In this document: positions 1 through 15,280 of the stretch, in pieces | Numbering within the stretch: position 1 is the first letter of the stretch | Layout of the letters: every line of letters begins with the position of its first letter | Assembly (NCBI GenBank): GCA_013398015.1 | Contig: VZRR01011618.1 | Span: forward strand, 1,722,021-1,786,020 | Reading direction: 5' to 3' | DNA from: Oreocharis arfaki | Taxonomy: Eukaryota > Chordata > Aves > Passeriformes > Paramythiidae | Length of the DNA: 64,000 nt | Notes under the pieces: generated by a model | Told to the model about the DNA's origin: nothing | The model's input: only the letters and a program-made list of their open reading frames with translations | Database searches by the model: none | Program-made: the position numbers and the translations under genes

Positions 1-1059
1 TAGAGACAGTTCCTAGTTGAAACAATAGCTACTTTTAGTGTTCACATAGGTATGTAGAATTAGCAACAGAGAGAGTGCTCTGAAAAAAAAACAACAAATG
101 CAGAGGAGAGCGGAGATAGGTGTGTGAGGGCACGCGAGCTCAGTTTCTAACACAGTAGTTAGAAGGTTGTCTCTGACTGCCACAAGGTGTGCTGGTCCCT
201 CAGGCACCCAATGCCACACCTGTCTGGCTCAGGCTCCACTCAGGCTCTCTGTTCAAAACTTCTGAATAACAGGGGAGCTTGGAAACAGATAAATCTAAAG
301 GTTTACCCAGTCCACTTGCCTGAAGCTGAGGCTGGGTCCCTTTCCTGGTGTGAGAAGGTGAGAGGTGCTTCCCTGCAGCTGCAAGAAAGATGTATGTGGT
401 GAGGCAGAACTTTGGAAAAACACTTGAGGACCATTTAGTGTCCCAAGAACATTTTTTCCCTGGTGGTTTCAGAAGCAGGATCTCACATGGTGCCTTTCAG
501 CAGCAGGTCTCAGGGCATCTCACCGAGCAGATATCAGTACCTCCATTTCAGAAAGGAGCAAAAGAAGGAAGAAACATCTTGATGAAGGCAGACTCCGCTG
601 AAGCCTCTTGCATGCCAGCCCAGCAGTCTCTCTGTTCAGCTGCCTCGCCTGCAGTATTATCAGAGCAAGTGAGAAATAGCTACTGATTTATTGTGCCACA
701 GGCTCTGAGGGACAGCTCAGCCACCGAAGACATCACAGCCTGCAGCTGCCTGGGTCTAGAGGAACGCTGAAAAACAGTCGCATCTAGAGTCTCAGCCACC
801 CCGTGGGTGCATTGCCCTACTCTCCGTGCTCACTTTCGACCTCTGATACAGATATTGCCTTAGGAATTTCTCTTTCTGCACTGGTCTCTCAGCTGACCAG
901 TAGCTCTCTTCTGGTGGTGTGTCCCATGCCCTCTCTCACCCTGCTCCCGAGTAAAATGTTGCTTTTAATGGCTTCAGTGAGAGGCAGTGGGTACTGAGAA
1001 ACCAGAAATCCTGTAAGTACTCTATTCCTCACAGCCAGCTCACAGGGATGCCTGGAACT

Positions 1060-1069
1060 GGGGGGGGGG
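1060..1069 (+). repeat. G10 homopolymer
   Basis: Ten consecutive G residues in otherwise ordinary intergenic sequence. Confidence 0.9.
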
Positions 1070-3684
1070 TCTGTTGGGCAGTGAAGGAGGGGCTACAGGA
1101 TGTGACAGCAGGACCCTGGGGTTTGGTTCTGACTACATTGCTTGTCAGGCCCTTGAGGACTTATTTCAAGTTTCCTAACCTTAACTGCACTGCCCATAAA
1201 ACAAGCGTCAAGCAGCATAATCTCCTGTACATCTGGGGCAAGTGCTTTCATTCATTAATCTAGCTACTGGACTACGAAAATCTCAGAGAAGGCATTAATT
1301 CCAGTTTTTCCAATTTTTTTTCTATACATCCACAGTAAACAGCCTGTTCATTGTTTTCTGCAAGTTTTCCTGTGTCAGGAGACAAAATGCACTGCACAAT
1401 TTCAAACCTTTGCCATCACAGAGAGGGTATTCTCACCATAACCCAGCACGCAGCTGACTTTTTGACTATGGTTTAGGGCGGATTGCAATTGTGTAATCGG
1501 TATTTCATCAAGGCAAGTTGCCAGGGACAGAAAACATGTAAATCCAAAAAATACCTCTGTTCTGATAAAAAAAACTTTCCCGATCTAATCCACAGAGATC
1601 TCAGCTCTGACAGTGGCCCCTCCCAGATGCAGGCACTGACAGATATGATACAACCTTCTGCATTCTAGGGACTGTCATTTCCACTGAGCTGTTAATCAGA
1701 TCCTCCCCACCCAGCTTCCTCTACCACCACACCAAGGGCCAGGCGGATTAGGGGCTCGTCCAAGATTCATTAACTCTGGTTCCCTGCATTTTCATAACGA
1801 GCTTGCAGTGCCATCCATTCTTTTCAGCCTCCCCCCGCAGTGACCATGGGGATCAATTTGCTAACACAGTGAGTGGGAGCAGCTCTCAGCAGCTCCAGGG
1901 GGAAGTGCAGTCATGTGGGCTTTCCCTGCATCAGGTCCCAGAGGAGCTGGCACAAAATTGGAGGGTTTTTTGCATTTTTTTAATGTTGATCTAACCATAC
2001 AGAGGTTGGGTCTCCAGGGACCTTAACACTTTGTAGCACAACTCTGGCCATCCTGTGCCCAGGGCAGTCTGTTCTCTACTGGAACTCATGACAAATCCCC
2101 TCAGAGTTTGGCAGGGAGAAGGGTTATACTCTCATAGAAGGAAGAATTCATCTGTGACTCTTCATCTTTATGCTAACTCCCAAAAAAAGGTCCTATTTTC
2201 CTAGGAGATGAGTGGTATCTGATCCACCTGACATCAGTGGGACCAGGAGTGCTCAGCCTTCCCTTGATGCTACCCCAGAGCACCTGCTGTCCTCCTACTC
2301 AAGCATCTTTCTTCCAGATCTCCAGTCTCATTAGCTTAACTGGAGCACATCTTCTGGCTGTGACTGAATACTGAATTAAGCATTTGCTTTAATCCTCCTC
2401 CTCTATCCCCAGCCTGTCTCCTTCCTCCTGGGATTTTGCATGGGGTTGTTGTCCCTACCACACAACAGCTGAGTTCTACATAACATACCTGCAAACACTC
2501 GGTGTGCTTCTCTTGTGCAAACAGCAACCCTGAACAAAGAAATGTTTTTTCCATGGGCACACAAAAAACCACCTCTGGTGTTCTCCAGCTTGTGGACACC
2601 CAGAAGCCACCGAACAGTGCTGAACATGCTGGGCAGCAGCATGGCACATACCCAAGCAGCAGGCAATTAATTTATTAACATTAATACATCCACTGCAGTC
2701 TCATCTGTGGTGTGGAGATGGTGTTTCCACCCCAGCTGGTGCGTAGGGGTGCTGGAGATACACTGGTACAGACTTTCCACCACTCTTTCCAGGACCTCCT
2801 GTGCCCACAGCTGTCTTTGCTGTCTGGCATTCAGTCTTTACATGTCTCCAAGTACTCCTCAGTAAACAGAGGAGACCACACTGTCAGAGAAATCCATTAG
2901 TGACAATATTTAGTAACTTTGACAAATCTGTGCCAAAAATGCAAACACCTTTTCTACAACCTCCAGCTATGCCTATGCTGCATGAGAAGATCTAGTCATG
3001 CCAGTCCTTTAAGATGCAGGCAGCCACTTGAGTGAATTGAATACATTCAATTGACTTCAAAGAACCTCTGAGCACTCAGCAACTCGCAAGAGATTCGTTT
3101 ATAGAAATAATCACTTTCAGAAGAAAGTGTACATGGCACTTTTTCCTCTACCTCCCATTTAGTTTTACCTCTAACAATAAATCACAAGAGACTCAACATG
3201 GAATGGCCTGGCATTGTATTCATCTAGAAATATTTCTTTCCTGTATAAACTCAGATTAATATTAATTCTCTCCAAGATAAAGGCAGCTAGAAATAATTTG
3301 AGGGCACAAAACCAGTTTTCAGCATTCCTGACATTTCCCATTGTTAACAAACAGATGATCTTAAAATGGTAAAGTCAGAGGAATAATTCCTCTCTTATAC
3401 AAGGTCTGATTGACTAGACATGACAGATGGTGTTTTTATTACTTTCTGTTCTAAAAGAGGCCTCATCTAATGCAGCCCAAGCTGTGTTATGAGTCTTAAC
3501 CTCTCAGATAAGCAAACCCTGTTTCATCAGGTTAATGGATCCTTACTTGATTCAGGAAGGCAATTTTCCTTAAAGTTATTCTAATCAAGTACTCAGAGCC
3601 CAAATTGTCCTGGCTGATTGACTGCCAGCAACGGGTAAATCTCTCTACTAAGGACCATATTTATTTTCAAAGAGGGAAAGCAAG

Positions 3685-3708
3685 TTATTATTATTATTAT
3701 TATTATTA
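3685..3708 (+). repeat. (TTA)8 microsatellite
   Basis: Eight perfect TTA units. An open frame reading through it (a run of Tyr residues) is explained by the repeat. Confidence 0.95.
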
Positions 3709-6700
3709 CAGAACCAATTCTATCCTGTATTCAGTGGCTTCTCCTATACTGGCTTTTACTGCAGTTGCAGATTTAAAGACAAAAGCACAGTTAATGGAGC
3801 CTTTCTCTCAATAATTTTTTAAATAACAGGCAGGGAAGGAAAATTAAAGAGGTGGCCTGTTGTCTGTTGATACCCCTCAATTAACTGCCCCTATGGCAGT
3901 AATACCTGACCCTAATCAGCACAGAACCCTTCAAGCAGGCTCACTCCAACCTGTCTTCCTGCATCAGCCCCCAAACTGCGAGCTGCCAACCCCAGTAACC
4001 TTGCCACTATGCTGAAAACTGACAGAGGAAGGTGAGTGACCTTTTAGTGACCTTCTAAAAGAAAAGCTCTGAAGAAAAACCAGTGCCTGAAGGATGCTCC
4101 CTGTAAGTCCCATGTCCTGTACGGCATCTGGCTGCACAGGCTGGTGCTACAGCTTCATGGGAGCATGGTGACAGCACATATGGAGATAAGGATCACAGTG
4201 CCTTGGCTCTTTGCTGACTCCAGTCCCTCCAAGCAGAAGCCCTGCCAGCCATCGGGCTGTCCAGGCTGCTTAAAGAAGCAGAGGGAAGGCCTACAAGACG
4301 GGTCTAGCAACTGAGCCCATGTGAGGACAAGGAGAAGAGCAACCACCTCAAGGCTGTGCAGAAAACACACAGAACACACAGAATTCTTGCGCAGAAACAA
4401 GAACTGAATCCACAGCTCCTGAAGGATCATTCACTCAGTGCTTTTACTTCTCAGTACACATATTAGCTTTTCAGACAGCCTTGCAACCAGAATTGGTAGT
4501 CCTGATGCCCTATCAGACATTCAGTACAGGATTTCCACCTCCAGAAAATCTGACCCCCAGGAGCCTTAGCTGGAGTTTGCAGAGCAGGCAAAGTGAGCTA
4601 CTTAACACAAAAAAGTTCCTTTGCCATTTTCAGGGAAGCTGAGCTGTTCTTCTTACAGCTCTGCTGAAGTTACTGATGCCTCAAAATGAAACAATCATTC
4701 TCAATAATTTTTATTTACCAGCCACCAGATTCTTAGGGTTTCATCACACAGAGAATTGCATTGTTATATCAAGGCAGGCATCTTAAAAACAGTGATTATT
4801 CTGCAGGAATGATAAAGATTTGGATAGCAGGTGAAAATTGTGTGTTTGAATCAGAGACTTCCAAGCCAGAAAGTCAGGGAGTATGGCTGGGCTCAGGCTC
4901 AAGGATCAGAAGCTCCCAAGCATCCTCAAATGTCTCTGTTTCAGGTCCTGTCATGTAGCCTGTCACATTTAAAAAACACAGCACACTTCAGGAGAGGCAG
5001 CCTTTTAAAACAGTGCTCTCCTTGAATATCATTATGGGGTTGATTGCAGACACCTTTGGACTCAGAGCAAGCACCACTGCTAATTGTTCAGACAGGGGAT
5101 CAATAGAGAGGCATAACTTAAAAACTTGTTACTTGTGGAGACAGCCTCAGGGGACAGCCCTGGAACTGTCCCCACAGTTAAACAATCCCAGAAGAAGTAG
5201 GCATCCATCGCTGTTCATTACTGCTGGAAAATAAGGCATCAGGGCAACAGGAGGAAAAGACGAGAGCTTGATTCTTACTAGGTCTCATCTGCTACACCAG
5301 TTTTGTAAATGAGCAGTGTATGGGGAGAGAACTTGTCCCTGGGCCTGATGCAAACCCCCATGAATCATATGAATGGACCATAAGCAGATTTCCCTCCCAT
5401 CCACTTTCCAGTGTCTAGGAATAGCTGACTCCAGCTGCTTTGAAACTGTAAAGTGGCTCCACAGCTATTGGATAAGCTGCCCCAGTAGGTTTCTCATTGC
5501 CTTTATTGAGTGTTGGGTCAGACATCATGCACAGAAGAGTCTGTGATCAATGAACCCATGATTTGCTAGTTCTCTGCCCAAGAACTTATTCACAGTTAAT
5601 CCAAACCAACTTCATTTGTGAAACTGGCTGGAAATCTCATCAGAACAGGCTTTGCAGAGAGATTTCTGACACTTTGCTTCCAGCATTAGCTGAAAATAGA
5701 GCAAAAAGAGATTCCAACTTCCTCTGAGTACTTCATCAGATCTGAAGATGGGTGATTAATTCCTAAAAAATAATAGCAGCTTGCTCATTTTCCGCCTTTT
5801 GCTTTTTCTCCCCTCTATGAACAGGGATGTTTTTTCCTTAGGCTTATATGTTTTTCAGAACAATTCGTCACATAGTTTCTGCAAACCATTTCAGGTACTT
5901 AAGAGCATTGGTGATCTGCAATACAAGCAGGACACATCGGTTACACTATACGCTTCCCAGATTTCCACCTGGATGAGCATACATCTTAGAAACAGGTTTG
6001 CAGTGCAGATTTGCACAACTCTCATTCTGAAGCTCTTGCATGGATATTTTGGACGATTGCCTCAAAACAGCCCACTCCCACCAACATTCCGCACACGACG
6101 TCTGTCTGCTCGAGCACTCCCAGCCAGGGAACGCGGAAAGAACAGGAACACAATCCAAGCATGTTACTTACGGAAATCTCTGTGGAGAGTCTCAGACAAA
6201 GGTGTTGGTGGAGTGTCCCCAGATGGAGGGATTTCCATGGAGAAAGCAGTGAAGTGGTCCAGTGAAAAGAAGAGCACTATGACCCGTTTAAACTTCAGGA
6301 TGCGTCCGAGATAAATGCAGGGTATGAATATATGGTTATTTCTTCTTGTACCCACAGCAGCAGTGGTGTTCCATGGTAATGCACAGACAACAAATGGCAA
6401 AACAAACTCTTGGCCTCACAGTAACATTGTTCTGTTTGTTGTCCCTGGAGACTTTCAGTTAATCTTCATCTGTGGGTTTGGCCAGAGAAGTGTACTGGTG
6501 AACCTCCCTTCTCTGATTTCTCTATGCAAACTTAAAGCTTCTTGAGGATTCATTAACTCTTTACTTCATCATTTCATGTATTTCAGGGTAGTCTTTTACA
6601 TTTTCAGTACCACCCAGTGGCTTTGTAAGTGCAGAGTTATTGGTGAGGTCCCTACCCAACTTGCACGTGTTCCAGAGCAGAGGTCCTGAAGAAAGAGCTG

Positions 6701-9700
6701 GTAGAGGGAGGATAGACAGCTTAAACAGGTACATCGGACCTAGCTTGGCCAGACCTGGTTTCTCTCAGAGAGTTTCCTTCTTTTTTCACATTCCCTGTTG
6801 GGGAATAGAAAGCAACTCAAAGGATTTGACTATATCAAACCAACTCACCAAAACTGATCAGTAAGCAGAATTGATGCCATATGTTTTCAAGAGTTCATAT
6901 ACAACTCCATGCCTAAAATTAGAGTTAGGTTTTGTGAACAACAAGCAGCTTCTCCAAAAAGCCAGTCTTCCTGTGAGTGCTGAACATTTCTCAGGCACCC
7001 CCAACTTCTTGGCAAGAATCACTTTGCCATTCAAGTCCAGGTTGCAGAGAAATAGGAGCAAGCCAGGCAGGTAGACCTTGAGTTCTTTAACTGAGAAAGA
7101 AAAGAAGTTTTCACTTGCTTCAGTCTTGCCTTCATAACCTACTGCAAAGCTGAAATTTGCTGCTCCTGAGTGCTGACAAAGAGCTGCTCCTGAGAGCTGC
7201 TGAGAAGGACAGAGCCTGACACAGGTGGCTGACCGGCCATCCACTCAAGCACCCCATGCCCCATCTCCACAGCACCCAAATATCTCAAATGCACCAGCAG
7301 CTTCCTCCTGGTTCAGGGACAGAGCTCCAGAAAATACAGTTATTTCAGTCCAAATGCTCAGGTTGCTGAACCACCTGTGGCATGTTAGTTGTGAAATAAG
7401 GATGACTGATGAGCAGCGTACGGATCATTTTAGAGGAGATAAACCAGACAGTCAAGATGCTTGTGGCAGAATAACTCAGAGGACATGACAAAATTCCATT
7501 GCATCCCTTGAGATTAAAGGCCTGATACTCCTCTCACCGAGACTCTGCATTGCCTGTGAAGCCAAACCTGTAGTAAAATGGCTTGATAGGAAGAATCTCC
7601 TCCTTGGATGCTGGCAGGACTGCACTGGAGTGAGGATATCTGGGCTGCAGATCTCAGTAGCCTCTGGCTGCCCAGGGAACCCAACTCATTCCCACAGTGA
7701 GGACCCTGCAAATCCTTGGAGTATGGGGGCTTCCAGGCTTCCCAGCATAAAGGCAGGAGCCTGGAAGCCCCAAACCAAACTTGTTGCTTCCTTTGCTGCT
7801 TCTGGCAGGCAATCCCAGACTTCTGGGGTCTTCTACATACCTAGATAGGTCCAAGTCTGTTCATGCCATGTGAACAACCCTTCAGACTGCAGTAACAGCA
7901 TCCAAGCCTCATATGCTGGGTCATGGATATGGAGCCTTCGTCAGAGCAGAGAGAGAAAATGAGACACATAAAGGCTCAAATTCATGCACTAATGGCTGTG
8001 AGGTCACCAAGGAGAGGAAAGAAGGGAAGCAGAACAACATAAGGGGATCTCAATTTGCCATAAAAACCATAGCCAGTAACACAAAATCTCTGTAAAAGAT
8101 TCCTTCTGCCTCAGAGTTCATGCACAGGAAGAAATCCATCAAGGCAAACGTGCCCCAAGAAAAGACCACCTGGGAAATGTTGAGGCAGTTCTGCCCAGTC
8201 CCCTCAGCACATTAATATGTCAGGTCAGTGAAAACAGGGCTGGACAACACTTCAGTTTACAAAAAGGTCAAGGCTATTTTCAACCAGCTGCACTTGGTAT
8301 GTGGAGCAGCTCCAGCTCATCACATTTGTCTGCCCATAATGCTCCATCCCTATGGGATTTCAGAATAGCCACTTTGACCAGAATCAGTAAAAACAAATAA
8401 ATCTGTGTTTTAAAAAAGGGTTGTGCAGGAAACTTGCCATGTGTAAGTCCAGAATAAACAGAAGCCTGTAGAAAAATTGTGTCGGGTGGTTGCCACATAG
8501 AAATAAAACCTGGGAATGAATCACATGGGACAACGAAGAAAGGAAGAAATTACCATAACTGAGACTGAAGAGAGTCTGCTCTCTGCAGTCTCACACTGCA
8601 TTGGGAATGAGGGTGAGAGGGATCTAGCTACAAGCCTGAGCAGGGACTGTGAGGCCAGGGACGCTGCCTCTTGGCTTCTCTGGAGGCAGAATCACTGCCA
8701 GGGGCTCTCATGACTTTCTGTTGTACCCCAGTGCTACCCACAGCCAGGGAGATAAGCAGGAACCAGCTCACCCTGCCTGTCCCCATGCCAGTGAAAAAAA
8801 AGGGATTCAGTGCAGAAAATTGACACCCAGGCAGAAACACCTTCCTCAAGCCCCACATAACACCAGGGTGGAAGATGGATCATTACTAATAAAAACAGAA
8901 TGTTTTGCTTTCAAAATGATCTCAGGGAGTCAGCGTCTGCTGGAGCAAAAAGCCCATTTCATGAGAATTTAGCAGGGGAATAATTTAATGGAGCTCAGAT
9001 AAAAAGCAGTCACCTGGAACTCAGATTTAGAAGAAATTGCGCTTTTTTTTCTGAATTACTGGCTTGGAGGTTACATAAGGCATATTCATCTCATTTCACT
9101 TTTCTCACATATTTTCCCTGATGGGTGCACTAATGAACTCTAAACTGTATGGAGAAATGCTTTTGGTCCATCCCCACACCTCCCAAGGAGCAAATTCTTT
9201 ATTAAAAACTAATGATCCTCTTTTTCAAAATTAGCATCCGCAAGTTTGGGGGCAACTTCAAACTTGGTATAAAAAGTAGCGATTCCCTTTGCAATGATTA
9301 GGACTTCCTCCTGCTCACAAAAATCCTGAGGACCTCTTAACTTGACTGTCTTGATTAAAGAAGGCTTTAGCTTTAATTGGGTAATTGCTGTGGTTTGTTA
9401 CTGCTGGTTACGGCAGAAATCTCCTCTGCTGTATCTTGGCCAGGCAGGGTTGCTTCCCTTGCACCTCAGTTCAACCCTCCTCAGGGTGAACTGTTCAAAC
9501 AATTGCAGGTATCACATATCATCAAAATGCATATGACTACGTGTAATCCAGAGAGTTTAATGTGCCAGCATCGGAGGAGGCAGCGTCCTGCCCAGCAGCA
9601 GGTCATGCACCACAATGAAGCTGTAGTCAAGTACCTACAAGACTAGCAAGAGGGGAGACTCAGCTGAGGATAAAGCTGAATAATACACATTTTCTTGAAG

Positions 9701-12700
9701 GTCTTTAGAGGGATTTGGAATCAACTGCCAGAGGATGAGAAGTTAATGTCTTTGCTTGCGCTTAGGACTGTAAAATCCGGGGGTGTTCATCTCTGTTTGC
9801 TGCCTCACAATCAAATGATCTCTAGGTGCTTTGTGAGGCTTTTTACAGCGATTTCCTTATTCAAGCCAAAGACAGAATTAACAGCATTTAAAACTGAGCT
9901 AGAAGATAGGAAAAAGTAGTTCTGGGGTTAATTTCACATCCAGTGGTAAGCTCTTAGACACCATTTATCATACAAGAGATAAATTCCCTGATTTTGCTCC
10001 TCAAAAGCTCTTTCTAATTGAATCAAGCAGATTTACATTATACCAACTGATTTTTATTTTAAGCAGGAAGTAGGGATTCACTTAAACCAATTAAAAATGT
10101 GGGCTTGCAGGGGAAAGGCATTGAGAAGATTGTCTTTATATAAAGAAATCAGAGAGAGAATGAAATTTCAGCACTGTTCAAATATGTCATTTCAAAGATT
10201 TTAGTTGTAGATAAAGAAATCTGCAAACACATCATAAAAGCTTACGATTGAAATAAAACATGTCAAAAACATTTTGACTGACTCAAGCCATATTTTTCAT
10301 GTTTTCATTCTTTTCAAAATACAGGCAGTTTGTTCTGCCTCGGGATAGGAAGATTTTCTAAATCTCAGACATTCTGGTGAGGTGGAAATGTGCATCTTTA
10401 AGCCTCTAAGACTGTAAAATTTCCAGATCTTCTAGAGAAACTGCACTGCCAGTGCACTCTCCTTCCACTTCTGTACCTCATTAATGGAGCGCTGGCCCAG
10501 ACAAATCACATGCAGTGAGGCAGGGAATTGCCAGTGAGTGAAAACACCTGTTTACACTGCCTCAGCTCCCTCTTCAGTGAACGTAGCTCATTTCCCAGTC
10601 AGCCAAGGTCAAGCTTTGGAGTTGTGTTTGCTGCTAGGGAAGAGCAGTGCAAAAAGGGTGGCTATTTGCTACCTGCATGGGCCACATCTGCCCTACCTGT
10701 GCACCCCATCCAGCCCTCCCTCGCTGGAGTAGACTCTCAGATACCTCAGCTATGTGCTGGCTGCCAGAGCCACTGAATCTGAAGCCATGAGCACCCAAAA
10801 AACTGCCAACGTGACAGATATCGTGACTCTGCTGGACACGGTGGATTCAGGTGGTTTTATACGGGGAAGGAGCCCAACTCATTTGAGCTTAAAGCTCAAA
10901 GGCAACCATGCCAGGGCAGAGCCATTACTTACTAAATTCTGCTCTATAGCCGTGCTATTGGAGTATTTGGTCACTTGCCCTTTACAACAGATCCTGGTGG
11001 TGCAGAGATTTGCTGGACGCTGGTCAGCCCCATTCACACAGAACAGATGATTCAGGCCATGCCAATGAAAGCTGTGGCAGATGCATTGGGTGGCTGCCTG
11101 AGGCAGTTGGTTTTCGCGTGCAAGCCAGCGAGGGGCAGCAGGTCTGCCCAAATGGCAGGATGGCCAAACACAGCTTAGATGGCACAGCAAGCATCTCCAC
11201 TCCTCCATCTAAGGCTGGATGGATGGCTGGGAGAGAGGCAAGTCTGTATCACTTAACACCTTGCTGCAGGACAAGCTACAAAGGGCTTTCTTAGGCAAGA
11301 GCCATTGAAGGCACCAGGCTCCCTGCCTACTTACAGGGTTAGGAAAAACCTTTGGGAGCACTGGCTTGGACTGCACAGCTGTATCAGCCAGTAAAAGCCG
11401 TGGGTGCAGCACCTTCTGCTCTGCTGTATTTTTGGCCCCCGCCCCACTCTGGCAGGCAGCAAGGATGAAAGTAATTTGACATGTGATGAACCAAGGTGAG
11501 CCAGAAATGGGAAGGCAAAAGAAAGCCAAAACCAAGACAAAGGATGGGCTTACACAAAGCACCAGAGCCAAGCACCTGCCCCGAAGGATATGATACGAAA
11601 GGTCACTCCTAACACTGAGTTGTCCACGAAATAAATATTTTTTGGCTTCAGGGCACACAACAGAAGCTCAATGAACCTTTTGGTCCCAGCATGCAGCTGG
11701 AGAGTGCTTGTCCTCCGAGTCACTCCAGAACCATGGTGATGGGCTATCAGCTGACAGATGGATTTGCTTCTCTGTTCTTTGGTATGCGAAAGGCCATTGG
11801 TCCACAGATTCTCCTTCCCTGGTCTTTTTCCCTTCCATCAGCTGTGGAAGTCTCCATGCTCATTCCAGTCCTGATGGGTAAGGTAATCAGCCCTGCATTT
11901 CCCCACTGGTAACAAGGTACTGTTGTGCTGTCTTTCAGCAGCAATCCAGCAGCCCACCTAAAATGAGCTACTGCTTCCATTTGACTTCCCAAGAAAAAAA
12001 CAAGCAGATATCAAAGCCATGCCCAACTGTCACTGACTGCAGAAAATATGAGGTAAGAGTGCCTGGAGACACAGGTCTCCAGGACAAAGCAAACCAGACT
12101 GCTATACCCATCCTATCATTGTTAGGAGAACCATTCAACTAAGCAACTAAAGAAGGTGCAGGCCCTGCTCAGGGGAATGGGTATTCCTGCAAATTTGATC
12201 AGGCTTGAGAAGCCAGATCATGGCTGAATCCATCCCTATTGGTTGAAAAGGAGGCTGTTTCTGCCATAGGATCTGAACTTGCTCTGTTAAGAACTTATTA
12301 ATGAGGAATATTCCATTCTGGCAAACATATGAGGCTTAACATTTAAAATGTCTGAGAGACCATCACAAAGCCATCTCTTGAAACACTCTCATGACCCTTC
12401 AGGCAAGGAGCAGTCAACCTGAGCTGACTTATTGTCATCTTGCTAGTCATAAAAAAAAGAAAGGACCAGAGATAAAAAGGCCAACAATAATGTAATGCAT
12501 GTCACCGCATCCAATTAATGCTGCTCTGAATCCAGCACCACCATTTCTCTCCTTTCACTTGAAAATTGGAATGATAGCACTTTGCAACCAAATTTCATGA
12601 GTTTACAAAGGAGCAGTCAGATGGGAGGGTGGCTTGAAAGGAAAACACAGGGCAGTGACTCCTGTCTGAGATGGGCCATCCTCAGGACCACAGCATTTTC

Positions 12701-15231
12701 TGCTGTGCAGCCATTCACACAGAACCGCTGTCCCTAGTCAGGTGTGAGCAACACATTGCATGGAGCATCCAAACTGAGTTAGGAGTGGTCTTGGTTAAGA
12801 AGAGGACAGCAAGGGACTATCCAGATATTAAAGGAGCAGAAAGGATCACATTTAACATCTGTCCAGATATTCAACTGAACAGATTCTCCTTGGAATTACA
12901 GTCCTGATATAAGGAAAGGGGTGATTCTCAGATCAACCACAAGCATAAATCAGAGTTTCCACAGAGAGGCTTGATGGGCATCCTGTGGCTGACCCAAACT
13001 CCTTTGGCTGGACTTAGGAAACAGGAAAAACAAAAGCTCTACCTTGTAAGCAATGCAAGTGTGAGCAGCTACCATGCTGCTTGTCAGAGCCAGTGCAGCT
13101 TGGAAAAAGTCATGTGGAGCCAACAAGCATGTCCTTGACAGGAGCACTCTTGAAATTTTAGCCCAGAGATATCTCACTGATTACTTTCAACTTTTTAAAG
13201 CAACATTGTCAAGAGAATGGAAAAATAAAACCAGCTGCCCTACATTTCTGGTAGTGCTTGAGAGCATCCAACCCAGAGCAGTGTTTGTCACTGTATCACA
13301 CACAAAGGTGCAAAGCCACTTCCCTGGTCTTCCTCACTTCTCCTATACCTGTTCACAAGGCAGACCAGCACTGAGGGATGAAGACAAGGCACAGCTGAGG
13401 GAGCCGGGGTCTGACACAGGAGCAAGTCCTCAACCTCATACATGATTTCTCTTTCAGACACCATTCACCCCCTGGCTGTGCCTCATACTGCAGAAATGTT
13501 TCCCCACCATTCTGCCTCTCAGATTCTCTAACATATCCATACAGAAAACACCCCACCAGATTTTGAACACCCCCCAGTCAATTTCTTTCTTTTTCAGCTG
13601 CCTGCCAGCCCAGCAGAGGAGGGCTGGCTATTTGCAGAAATCAGCACTCTAATCCATTGACCTTTTCAACATTGTACAGGATTGTCTATTTCTTATCACC
13701 ATAACCTATTTTAAGTAATCTTCTAGATGTTCAGTTCCTTCTTCTGCTTGCCTAAGGAAATATAAAAATTTACACCTATTGTAAAAGCATGAATAAAAGC
13801 TGATTGAGGAAAGACACAATAATGTGTCCATAATACTAACAAGCTCACTTGCACTGCATTTCTCTTTAAAGGAAGATTTGTCTGATTATCAACAGGGTGT
13901 TGATTTAGACTGCTGCTAAAATTACCACTGTAAAAGTAAACCCACTTTTATTGCATTAGTACAGAGAACAATTATGTACTGTTTAAACTTTTATGTCCAT
14001 TGCTGGGCGCTGATCAATCTCTTAATGATCAAGCCAAAAAGGGTTCTGTGGCAAGAGATGATATATTTAGTGCACTTGGGATATTTTTTGAGGAGGTTAA
14101 AATCTACAAAATAAAAATCAACAGACCTTTTTTAGAATAGAAATCAGCAAAGTTGGTAACAGAATCAGGTATGGAATTTATGCCATTTTTAAATCAGGCT
14201 GTTTGACAAAGCCAAGTGAGGGCAACGCTTTAGAATGTAAGATTCACACTAACTTTACAGTTCTAAACAGACTTATCACATGACTGCAGCTATCTTTTGG
14301 GTTTTGTGAATGTTTTTTGCACTGATATTGTGCAATTTTTCTGAATATAACAGTGAGAGTATGAACTACATGCCCTACTAAGAGTCAGTCACCTTCAGTG
14401 ATAACTATATGCATTTTGGTTACTCTTTACACAGTTCTCTGGTGACCTGATACTAGAGATGTAGAACACAAGTTTTCTTTGGCAGCAATGTCACCCTGTT
14501 CACATTCATGCACGCCTAATCTCAATTCTCTAATGGGTAATCACGAACAGCAAAGAAGGAGGAAGAATTTCGTGTGCATTGTGCAGGGTCTTTGCTGTGT
14601 ACACTATCCCAAGAAATAAACCAGGAAGAAAACATTTTATATGAGCAAGCAGAGAGTTGCTTGGGTCTGCCAGTGTCCAGGTGCCATCAATTTCTGCTAA
14701 ATGGAAAACATTAAAACTGGAAATGCATCTAGAGATATCCCTCCTTTGGTTTCAGCACACTCGGTATTGATTCAGTCCTTGCTAAGTGTTCCAACTGCTC
14801 AACAAGAACAGCAAGATCTGCTCTGCTCTGGCCATTGTGAACACTGTGACTTTGGGACTGTTTCTCTCTCATTCAGCTAAAATCAGAGTGGCTGGACTCT
14901 GGGCTTTTCAGCCCTACACAGCTCATAAGCAGCTCAGCCGCAGCTCCTCTCCAGGGCTATACTCTGGTCAGCAAGGACAGGGAGTTGGCAGCAGGACAAG
15001 AGGGCAACATTAAAAATACCAGTTGGAATCACTTCTGTGGATCATTTACAGAAAACAAATCTAAAAATGAAAAGCACATTTAGCTGAAGAACATTTCACC
15101 AGTCAGAAAGTCACTTGAACGCACTGATGAGGAGCACTTTGGAGAGCACTCAGGATCCTCTTCTTTTCAGTAAAGCTTCATGATGAGCTTTGCATAGACT
15201 TGCTTTCCATTTGGGTGATGTTGCTGTGTAG

Positions 15232-15280
15232 GAGTGACTGATACGAGTGGTATCATACTCACTGGTATGAGTGACTGATA
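15232..15280 (+). repeat. Short local duplication of GAGTGACTGATA
   Basis: The 12-mer occurs at 15232-15243 and again at 15269-15280. Between the copies lies a short inverted motif (CATAC...GTATG). It looks like a small tandem or slippage event. Confidence 0.6.

Noticed and set aside
5781..6314. The longest open frame in the window (177 codons, plus strand)
   Set aside because: No recognisable domain, no splice-compatible neighbours, no promoter or polyadenylation context, and overlapping frames on both strands. Treated as chance.
9690..9780. Possible CR1-like stretch (TTTGGAATCAACTGCC...)
   Set aside because: Resembles the CR1 TGGAA...CTGCC segment only over a short span, with no tail or octamer. 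Too weak to annotate.
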